The position numbers and the translations under genes were made by a program. A model generated the notes under the pieces. That model was given only the letters and a program-made list of their open reading frames with translations. It was not told where the DNA came from and ran no database searches. DNA of 34,564 bases from Candidatus Saccharimonadota bacterium (GTDB taxonomy: Bacteria; Patescibacteriota; Saccharimonadia; Saccharimonadales; Saccharimonadaceae), in NCBI GenBank assembly GCA_017613135.1, contig JAGAEN010000002.1, positions 1 through 34,564 of the forward strand, in the 5' to 3' direction. Within the stretch, counting starts at the first letter, position 1; each line of letters begins with the position of its first letter. Positions 16,628 to 23,259 of the stretch are shown here, in pieces.

Positions 16628-16657
16628 TTTGGAGCGCTAATAAAAACCAGCTCCAAA
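16628..16657 (-). promoter_or_regulatory. hairpin in the tuf leader
   Basis: TTTGGAGC and GCTCCAAA form a perfect 8-bp stem with a 14-nt loop, about 25 nt upstream of the tuf start codon and about 7-37 nt into the predicted transcript. It is not followed by a T-run in the tuf direction, so an RNA-stability or regulatory element is more likely than a terminator. Confidence 0.5.
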
Positions 16658-16670
16658 ACTCTACTTTATT

Positions 16671-16699
16671 ATTTTAGACTATTTTGTTAAAAATGTAAA
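16671..16699 (-). promoter_or_regulatory. promoter of tuf
   Basis: On the minus strand TTTACA (16699 to 16694), 17 nt, then TAAAAT (16676 to 16671). One mismatch from consensus in each hexamer with optimal spacing. Leader of about 60 nt. Confidence 0.75.
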
Positions 16700-16738
16700 G
16701 AGGTTATTTTATTAAATATTTGTTTATAAAAATTTTTC

Positions 16739-16766
16739 TTGACAAAACATAAACAATATGTATAAT
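16739..16766 (+). promoter_or_regulatory. promoter of the VaFE adhesin gene
   Basis: TTGACA (16739-16744), 16 bp, TATAAT (16761-16766). Both hexamers are exact consensus, giving a leader of about 34 nt. The ribosome site before the ATG at 16807 is weak (CGGA). Confidence 0.88.
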
Positions 16767-16806
16767 AGAGAGTGTAAAAGGTCAAATATAAACACGGAAA
16801 CAAAAA

Positions 16807-19800
16807 ATGTTTTTATTTAGCAAAAAAGATATTATTAAGAAAGTGATTTTAGCGTCACTCTCGATTTGTCTTGTCGCGGCGGCCATTGTCACGGCTATTT
16901 ATCATATTCAAAAACAAGTCATTGCTAGTACGGCAGCGGGAGACTCTATCGTTGTTAATTATACTAGAGATATTTATTATGGCGAAAGAGATAATGGCGA
17001 GCCTTATCGCACGCGTGATTTTACAGTTAGTGTTGGCGATCAGACTGTGACCGCTTTTTGTGCTAACCCAGAGAGAAAAGCAGTGAAGGGGACCTTTCCT
17101 ACAAAGACAATGCAGGATACAGATATTAATAAGAGAATAAAACTCATGATTTACATTGCAACTGCTAATAATGATGTTACTAACCCTATTATGGATAGTT
17201 TCTTTAGTGGCGTTAATGATTCGGATTTACGTTACGCCTATTCCCATGCCGTCATTGGTGCGCTTTACGCCAATGATTATCATGCATTAACCACATCGGA
17301 AGAAGCTATGATTCGAGCTATTTATGATATTAGAAATGGCCACGTATATACCGATAGGCTTGGCGATTATATAAATGAAAATAATGACGTTTGGCTAATG
17401 GCTAAGAACTATCAGCTGTATAATATTAATCGAAGCGGCACCACGTTTGATGGAAATAGCTATCAAGATATCGTGTGGATTGAAGACAACAATCAATACG
17501 GTAACATCAGAGTCGAAAAGCACGACTCCGAAACTGAATCTACTACCCCACAAGGTGGCGCTAATCTCAAGGACATTAACTTTAAGGTCTACAACAATTC
17601 TGGTAGCCGAATCTATAATCCGAAAACTCAACAAGGGTTTTATGATAACGGTGAACTGGTGGCCGAGGGGTCTACTAACGAGAACGGCGTAGTAGAATTT
17701 GATAATTTAGTCCTTGGCAGCTACAAGATTGAAGAGAACAGTGAAGGCAGTACTAATAATAGCTACAATTTCACCGCTACCAGCCCTCAATACATCACGC
17801 TTTCAACCAACGGTGAAACTAAAACCGTTGTTTTCAATAATACCGTCAAAAGAGGCTCACTCACTGTTTACAAAAATGACAAGGAATTAGATTCTTGTAA
17901 TAAGCTAGGCAAGGCTGACTTTACGGGCATAAAATTCCAAATTATCAATAGGTCAACTAACCCAATTGTTTATAATGGTAATACCATAGCCGTTAATGAT
18001 ATTGTGGCCGAGGAAACTCTTGGCGATGCTGAGTGTAGTGCGACATTCGATAATTTACCATATGGCGATTACAATATCGTCGAAGACGTTAGCGGCGGCA
18101 GCGGATACTTAGCCGCTACGAGTGTCGACGTAACTATACAAAACACTACTAGTTCCAGCGTCACATTTAAAAACCAAGTCATTCGTGGCAATGTCAAATT
18201 CAAAAAAGTTGACCAGAATAATCAACCAATGGCAAATGTCCCATTCAGAATCACTTCGGAAACCACCAACGAATCTCACATTGTCATTACGGACGCAAAT
18301 GGTGTAGTTGATACTTCCGCGAATCCACACTCAAATCACACTAACGGCTACGACATCTTCGATAATTTCAATGGCGCAACTTATCAAGGTTATGGCACTT
18401 GGTTTGGTGAAAGCGCTTCATCATCAAGCGATATCGATTCACTCGGTGCCCTGCCTTACGATACCTATAAAATCACCGAAGTTTCTTGTGACCAAAACAG
18501 GTTTTGCAATGATATTGAATTGACGGAACGAAATTTTGATATAACCGAGGATGGCGCCGTCAGGGAGCTAGGCAACTGGATAAACAATTGTGCCGAGTTT
18601 AGCCTTACCACCACCGCCACGGATAATGCCGATGACGACAAATATGTTACGGCTGGCTCCGGCTCCAAAATCAAAGACACCATTAGCTATTGTCTTAAAG
18701 CCAACACACAGTTTACTATTATAGGTACCTTAATAGATAAACAGGCTAAAAATAGCAACGAGCAAGTGATCGGACAATCTACTATTACTGTTTCTCCTAC
18801 CGCAGATTGCGGTGTGGCTGAAATGATCTTTGAATTTGATGCCTCTTCCCTTGCTGGTCATGAAGTCGTTGTTTATGAAAGTGTTTATTACAATAACGTC
18901 GAGATCGTAGCCCACGCAAATAGTGAAGACGAATCTCAAACAGTCAGCATTATCAGCTTAGCCACCACTGCCACGGATAATGCCGATGGCGACAAATATG
19001 TTACGGCTGGCTCCGGCTCCAAAATTAAAGATACTATTAACTATTGTCTTAAAGCCAACACACAGTTTACTATTATAGGTACCTTAATAGATAAACAGGC
19101 TAATAATATCAACGAGCGAGAGATCGGACAATCTACTATTACTGTTTCTCCTACCGCAGATTGCGGTGTGGCTGAAATGATCTTTGAATTTGATGCCTCT
19201 TCCCTTGCTGGTCATGAAGTCGTTGTTTATGAAAGTGTTTATTATAATGATGTCGAAATCGTAGCCCACGCAAATAGTGAAGACGAATCTCAAACAGTCA
19301 GCATTATCAGCTTAGCCACCACTGCCGTAGATGGTCAGGTCATAGAAAAGCCAGAAGCGGATAATGATGAAACGGAAAACGATGACGACGAAAACGAAGA
19401 AGGCAATGATAGCGAAAACGAGAATGAAGAAGAAGACGATGAAGACGAAAGCACCCTGGATAATGAAGTCGCAGCGAAGTATGTTGAGAATACTAAAGAC
19501 GCAAAAATCAAGGATACCATAGCGTATTGCTTGAAAACCGATGTAGAGTTTACCATTATAGGTACGCTATGGGATAAAACTGCCAAGGAAGAATTAATAA
19601 TTGACGGTCAAGTTATCGAAAAAAGCATTACAGTGAAACCGACAAAGTCTTGCGGGGAAGTCGAAATGGTCTTTGAGCTTGATGCTTCGCTTCTTGGTGG
19701 CCACGAAATAGTTGTCTTTGAAAAACTCTACTACAACCAGGACCTTATCATGAAGCACGAAGAACCAGAGGATGAAGCCCAGACTGTTAGGATAATAAGT

Positions 19801-20325
19801 CTAACTACCTTCGCTACTCACGCTGAAAGTGATAGCAAAGATATAATCGCATCTGGTAGAGTTAGGATAAAAGATGAAGTCAAGTATTGCCTTAAACCCA
19901 ACACCGAATACACATTTAAAGGCACACTAATGAACAAAAATACTGGCAAAAAACTACTAATAGACGGAAAACCCATCACGCAAACTGTAACCTTTACTAC
20001 AGAAGACGATTGTTGCGGGCAATTCGACATGTTCTATGAGTTTGACGCTACTGATCTTGGCGGTACAGACGTGGTGATCTTCGAAGATTTGTATGAAGGT
20101 GACGATTTAATAATTAGACATAGTGATCCTGAAAATCAAGACGAGACATTCTATCTCACAATCCCAGTGCCAGATACTGGCTTCGCTACTCTAGTGGTCG
20201 AAAAGAGCGACCAGAAGAACCCACCAGTGTTAACCATTGCAATTTCCGTATGCGTTGCGACAATGGTTATCTACCTTGGGATTAGATTTAGGACCAGAAA
20301 GAAATACTTTACCGCCGAATTCTAA
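16807..20325 (+). CDS. VaFE-repeat surface-anchored adhesin
   Basis: A 1172-residue secreted protein. An N-terminal signal/transmembrane stretch (about 11-35) is followed by a helical domain (about 45-215; VTAFCANPERK, AYSHAVIGALYANDY) like the thioester-type head of Gram-positive adhesins, but I cannot confirm a Cys-Gln thioester pair. Three SpaA/Cna-B-like beta domains span about 233-597 (GNIRVEKHD, RGSLTVYKND, RGNVKFKKVD). Four VaFE repeats follow from about 598 to 1118, each with K-I-K-D-T, a VVxFE-type strand and a closing D-E-x-Q-T-V. Family members form Thr-Gln ester crosslinks. Each repeat here also has a Cys in YCLK and another near CG, suggesting disulfides. The tail IPVPDTGF, a membrane helix and RTRKK form a sortase-type sorting signal. 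Repeat 3 carries a long Asp/Glu/Asn insertion. Confidence 0.88.
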   Translation: MFLFSKKDIIKKVILASLSICLVAAAIVTAIYHIQKQVIASTAAGDSIVVNYTRDIYYGERDNGEPYRTRDFTVSVGDQTVTAFCANPERKAVKGTFPTKTMQDTDINKRIKLMIYIATANNDVTNPIMDSFFSGVNDSDLRYAYSHAVIGALYANDYHALTTSEEAMIRAIYDIRNGHVYTDRLGDYINENNDVWLMAKNYQLYNINRSGTTFDGNSYQDIVWIEDNNQYGNIRVEKHDSETESTTPQGGANLKDINFKVYNNSGSRIYNPKTQQGFYDNGELVAEGSTNENGVVEFDNLVLGSYKIEENSEGSTNNSYNFTATSPQYITLSTNGETKTVVFNNTVKRGSLTVYKNDKELDSCNKLGKADFTGIKFQIINRSTNPIVYNGNTIAVNDIVAEETLGDAECSATFDNLPYGDYNIVEDVSGGSGYLAATSVDVTIQNTTSSSVTFKNQVIRGNVKFKKVDQNNQPMANVPFRITSETTNESHIVITDANGVVDTSANPHSNHTNGYDIFDNFNGATYQGYGTWFGESASSSSDIDSLGALPYDTYKITEVSCDQNRFCNDIELTERNFDITEDGAVRELGNWINNCAEFSLTTTATDNADDDKYVTAGSGSKIKDTISYCLKANTQFTIIGTLIDKQAKNSNEQVIGQSTITVSPTADCGVAEMIFEFDASSLAGHEVVVYESVYYNNVEIVAHANSEDESQTVSIISLATTATDNADGDKYVTAGSGSKIKDTINYCLKANTQFTIIGTLIDKQANNINEREIGQSTITVSPTADCGVAEMIFEFDASSLAGHEVVVYESVYYNDVEIVAHANSEDESQTVSIISLATTAVDGQVIEKPEADNDETENDDDENEEGNDSENENEEEDDEDESTLDNEVAAKYVENTKDAKIKDTIAYCLKTDVEFTIIGTLWDKTAKEELIIDGQVIEKSITVKPTKSCGEVEMVFELDASLLGGHEIVVFEKLYYNQDLIMKHEEPEDEAQTVRIISLTTFATHAESDSKDIIASGRVRIKDEVKYCLKPNTEYTFKGTLMNKNTGKKLLIDGKPITQTVTFTTEDDCCGQFDMFYEFDATDLGGTDVVIFEDLYEGDDLIIRHSDPENQDETFYLTIPVPDTGFATLVVEKSDQKNPPVLTIAISVCVATMVIYLGIRFRTRKKYFTAEF
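18602..19309 (+). repeat. tandem 354-bp repeat encoding VaFE domains 1 and 2
   Basis: Two successive units offset by exactly 354 bp (118 codons) are almost identical at the nucleotide level, including long stretches without a change (for example around 18690-18745 versus 19044-19099). The third and fourth VaFE repeats are far more diverged. This indicates a recent duplication or gene conversion and a site where repeat number could vary by recombination. Confidence 0.92.
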
Positions 20326-20333
20326 ACCGTCAA

Positions 20334-20363
20334 AATAGCCGGACTAAAACCGGCTATTTTTTT
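20334..20363 (+). terminator. terminator of the adhesin gene, between convergent genes
   Basis: AATAGCCGG (20334-20342) and CCGGCTATT (20350-20358) make a 9-bp stem with a 7-nt loop, followed by a T tract. It lies 9 nt after the adhesin stop and 10 nt beyond the fusA stop on the other strand, and may serve fusA less well because the T-run there is short. Confidence 0.88.
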
Positions 20364-20372
20364 ATTCTAGAA

Positions 20373-22472
20373 TTATTTCGAATTTCGCTTCTCAATAATT
20401 TCTTGCGCTACGTTTGGTGGTACTTCCTCGTAAGCGAAGAGCTCCATTGACGAAGCTGCACGACCCTGTGTCATACCGCGAAGATCACCGGTGTAACCAA
20501 AGAGATTGGCCAAAGGACAAAACGCCTTGATTAATTTGGCACCACCGTTCAGATCTTCCATTTCATCGATGCGACCACGGCGCGAGTTAATATCACCAAT
20601 GACGTCACCCATGAACTCTTCCGGAGTAGTGATTTCAAGTTTCATCACTGGCTCGAGTAGTACTGGGTTCGCTTTCTTAATACCTTCACGGGTAGCTAGA
20701 GCACCAGCAAGGGTGAAGGCTAGTTCGGATGAGTCGACATCATGGTACGAACCATCATAAAGTGTCGCTTTAACATCTACCACTGGGTAACCAGCAATCA
20801 CACCACCGGCGAGAGTATCTTCGATACCTTTTTGGACCGGCTTGCGGTATTCTTGCGGCACCACGCCACCCTTAATCTGATCAATAAACTCAAATCCTTT
20901 ACCTGGTTCATTCGGCTCAAACTTGACCCAGACGTCACCGTATTGACCACGACCACCAGACTGCTTAATGTGCTTACCTTGTGCTTCAGCCGTGCCACGA
21001 ATAGTTTCACGATATGCAACTTGTGGTGCGCCAGTATTGGCTTCCACGCCGTGTTCCCTCTTCAAGCGGTCGATAATAATTTCAAGGTGTAGCTCACCCA
21101 TACCCGAAATAATGGTCTGGCCAGTTTCTTCGTCGGTATGGACGCGGAAAGTTGGGTCTTCCTCGGCGAGCTTAGATAGACCAATGCCCATTTTTTCCTG
21201 GTCGGCCTTGGTCTTTGGCTCGACTGCAATCGATACTGGTGGATCTGGGAAGTCAATAGACTCCAGAAGGATTGGATGTGCCGGGCTACAAATCGTAGTA
21301 CCAGTCGTACAATTCTTAAGTCCTACCACTGCTGCGATATCACCAGCCGTGATTTCCGAAATCTCATTACGATCATTAGCATACATCCGGACCAAACGGC
21401 CAATGCGCTCCTTGTCGCCGGTTGTTGCGTTCATCACCGTGTCACCAGACTTTAAAGTACCAGCATACACGCGGATGAAGATTAATTTACCTACGAATGG
21501 GTCAGTCGCAATCTTAAAGGCAAGTGCGGTAAGTGGCTCCGAGTTGTCAGCCTTGCGCACAATCTGCTCGCCAGTCTTTGGATCGGTACCAACGGTCTGA
21601 CCTTGGTCACGGTCAAGCGGGCTTGGCAGGTAATCAGTCATCAGGTCAAGTACTTTTTCTACAATCACACCACGACCATCGCCACCAGTCACCAAGAAGA
21701 AATCGCCGTCGAGCACGCGTTTTCTAAGCGCGGCTTTGAGTTCAATTTCAGTAATAGACTCTTCGCCTTGCGTGAAGTACTTGTCCATCAAGGCTTCGTC
21801 AGCCTGAACGGCTTCCTCAATCAACATCGAGCGAGCATTTTTGGCTTTTTCAACCATATCGGCCGGTATTTCACCTACCGTAAGTTCGTGATCAGCATAA
21901 TCCTTGTAAGTATAAGCCTTCATATCGACGAGATCTACGACACCACAAATATCTTTTTCAAAACCAATTGGGAGGTGAATTGCTACGGCATTTTTGGACA
22001 AACGCTTGTGAATCGAATCAAGCGACTTGTAAAAATCACCACCAATTTGGTTAATCTTATTCACGAAACAAATGCGTGGAATGCCATATTTGGTCGCTTG
22101 GCGCCATACGGTTTCGGACTGTGCTTCGACACCCATCTTACCATCAAACACTACCACTGCACCATCAAGCACGCGAAGCGAACGCTCTACCTCTGCGGTA
22201 AAGTCAATGTGGCCCGGGGTATCAATAATGTTAATTTGATGATTTTTCCAATAGACCGTCACTGCTGCAGAAGTAATCGTGATACCACGTTCCTTTTCCT
22301 GCTCCATCCAGTCAGTTTCAGCACCACCAGTGCCACCTTTCACAAGGTCAATTTTATGTTTAAGCCCGGTACGATAAAGAATCGCTTCGGAGGTCGTAGT
22401 TTTACCTGCATCGATATGCGCAATGATACCAATATTACGTAACTTCGACAGGTCTTTAATCTCAGTAGCCAT
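20373..22472 (-). CDS. fusA: translation elongation factor G
   Basis: Full-length EF-G, 699 residues, catalysing ribosomal translocation and, with RRF, recycling. GTPase motifs are IIAHIDAGKTTTSEAILYRTG (about 15-35), ERGITITSAAV (switch I), DTPGHIDFTAEVERSL (G3), FVNKINQIGGD (the usual N-K-x-D is N-K-I-N here) and later domains II-V (GMGELHLEIIIDRL, GRGQYGDVWVKFEP, GEFMGDVIGDINSRRG-type motif). The G4 Asp replaced by Asn is worth noting: most EF-G have NKMD, so guanine recognition may be altered or this is a lineage trait. A strong AAAAAGGAG site precedes the ATG, with a leader of about 70 nt. It is separate from tuf and rpsJ, unlike the classical str operon. Confidence 0.98.
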   Translation of the reverse strand: MATEIKDLSKLRNIGIIAHIDAGKTTTSEAILYRTGLKHKIDLVKGGTGGAETDWMEQEKERGITITSAAVTVYWKNHQINIIDTPGHIDFTAEVERSLRVLDGAVVVFDGKMGVEAQSETVWRQATKYGIPRICFVNKINQIGGDFYKSLDSIHKRLSKNAVAIHLPIGFEKDICGVVDLVDMKAYTYKDYADHELTVGEIPADMVEKAKNARSMLIEEAVQADEALMDKYFTQGEESITEIELKAALRKRVLDGDFFLVTGGDGRGVIVEKVLDLMTDYLPSPLDRDQGQTVGTDPKTGEQIVRKADNSEPLTALAFKIATDPFVGKLIFIRVYAGTLKSGDTVMNATTGDKERIGRLVRMYANDRNEISEITAGDIAAVVGLKNCTTGTTICSPAHPILLESIDFPDPPVSIAVEPKTKADQEKMGIGLSKLAEEDPTFRVHTDEETGQTIISGMGELHLEIIIDRLKREHGVEANTGAPQVAYRETIRGTAEAQGKHIKQSGGRGQYGDVWVKFEPNEPGKGFEFIDQIKGGVVPQEYRKPVQKGIEDTLAGGVIAGYPVVDVKATLYDGSYHDVDSSELAFTLAGALATREGIKKANPVLLEPVMKLEITTPEEFMGDVIGDINSRRGRIDEMEDLNGGAKLIKAFCPLANLFGYTGDLRGMTQGRAASSMELFAYEEVPPNVAQEIIEKRNSK

Positions 22473-22550
22473 ATGCTCCTTTTTAATAATTATTATTCAT
22501 TTCGTCCATTGCGAGCTCCACACTCAAAAACAAGAGACATAATTTTCTTC

Positions 22551-22559
22551 ATTATAACA
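22551..22559 (-). promoter_or_regulatory. extended -10 promoter of fusA
   Basis: The minus strand reads TTATGTTATAATGAAG with TATAAT at 22556 to 22551, giving a leader of about 70 nt before the ATG at 22472. It lies just downstream of the terminator of the 22580-23221 RNA, so fusA has its own transcript. Confidence 0.65.
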
Positions 22560-22579
22560 TAAAATAATAAAAATAGTAA

Positions 22580-23221
22580 AAAATTACCCCGGCACATTTG
22601 TGCCGGGGTTTTGAGGGAATGAACATGAAAAGACTCTTCGCAATCCTGTTTGGTTGCTAGTTTGATAGGTTTTTGGTCTTATTACGAGTGAATAATTCCT
22701 AAAACTAGTTCGGGTGAATCTTGTGATAGGAAATACACGGGAGAACTCGTTGTTGACCACCACGACGAGCCATTAGTTGTCCGCGCAGTGCAGACGTGCG
22801 ACATGCTCTTCTAGAAGAAACAACTGAACTTCCAACCGGCCAAGAAATTAGCCATAGTCTTTCCAGGCGCGGGCGCCAAAATGGCAAACCGGCGAACGTA
22901 TCTCTCACACAACCCCTCCTTTCTTTGGGTGAGATTTTCGCTTTTCACGAACCCCATTTTAAAGTACTGGCCCCCGGTGGGGGGCATTTGTCATAACGAT
23001 AAGGGCAGTCCCTTACAGTTGGACAAATCATATAACTACAAAGGCAACATCAGTTTCAACTGTGTTACAGCACTAGATAGGCGCTACCCACTCTAGCGTT
23101 TGCGACCATTTGCCTATTATGCTGGCACCCGCCAAGCAAGCCGTGCTAAACCTGGCTGGTATAAGCCATGCGCGCGCGGGCATCACGGTCAAATGTGTTA
23201 CATTACGCTCCCCACCGAGTA
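22580..23221 (-). ncRNA. unidentified structured RNA of about 640 nt
   Basis: This is the only long stretch without a convincing gene. It has a near-perfect promoter on the minus strand and ends at a strong intrinsic terminator. Between them are many hairpins: ATTTGTC/GACAAAT (22986-22992, 23022-23028) enclosing TAAGGG-ACTG-CCCTTA (23000-23015); GCCCCC/GGGGGC (22970-22985); TGGCT/AGCCA; CGCTA/TAGCG. Two copies of an NTGTAACACAN hairpin (23193-23203, 23060-23070) have a compensating base-pair change. Part of the 5' region resembles tmRNA (ATTTGACCGTGATG; AAATGGTCGCAAACG), but no T-arm or acceptor 3' end is visible. RNase P signatures such as GAGGAAAGTCC are absent. A 67-codon GTG-start frame (22908-22705) with AAAGGAGG upstream is an alternative reading. 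Base composition is richer in GC than neighbouring intergenic DNA. Confidence 0.7.
22587..22608 (-). terminator. terminator of the 640-nt RNA
   Basis: CCCCGGCACA and TGTGCCGGGG form a perfect inverted repeat, followed on the minus strand by TAATTTTTTACTATTTTT. It ends the RNA before the fusA promoter. Confidence 0.9.
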
Positions 23222-23227
23222 AGACGT

Positions 23228-23256
23228 ATTATATAGAACGATTAAAGACTTGTCAA
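23228..23256 (-). promoter_or_regulatory. consensus promoter of the 640-nt RNA
   Basis: On the minus strand TTGACA (23256 to 23251), 17 nt, TATAAT (23233 to 23228). Both hexamers are exact with optimal spacing, the strongest promoter in the window by match to consensus. It starts 4 nt after the gatB stop codon. Predicted start is near 23221. Confidence 0.9.
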
Positions 23257-23259
23257 CAC

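Noticed and set aside
16930-17450. Active Cys-Gln thioester in the adhesin head domain
   Set aside because: A Cys is present in AFCANP, but the T-Q-x-A-x-W-like site reads SHAVIG with no Gln, so a covalent thioester cannot be supported.
19370-19450. Acidic Asp/Glu/Asn run in VaFE repeat 3 as a separate calcium-binding domain
   Set aside because: It is simple-sequence expansion with no EF-hand or other defined loop pattern; treated as an insertion in the repeat.
22490-22520. Eight-codon upstream frame (MDEMNNNY) before fusA
   Set aside because: It is short, AT-biased and has no ribosome site; it could easily arise by chance. Conservation would be needed to call a leader peptide.
22580-23221. 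RNase P RNA (rnpB) as identity of the long RNA
   Set aside because: None of the conserved blocks (GAGGAAAGTCC, the CAGTGCAACAGAGA-type segment, the ACAGAACCCGGCTTA tail) is present on either strand. The nearest hit, GGAAAGACTATGG, lacks the surrounding context.
22580-23221. Confident call of ssrA (tmRNA)
   Set aside because: 5' similarities exist, but there is no T-arm, no tRNA-like 3' half, a non-canonical tag ending in YLVL and a length well above the usual 350-400 nt. Kept only as a hypothesis.
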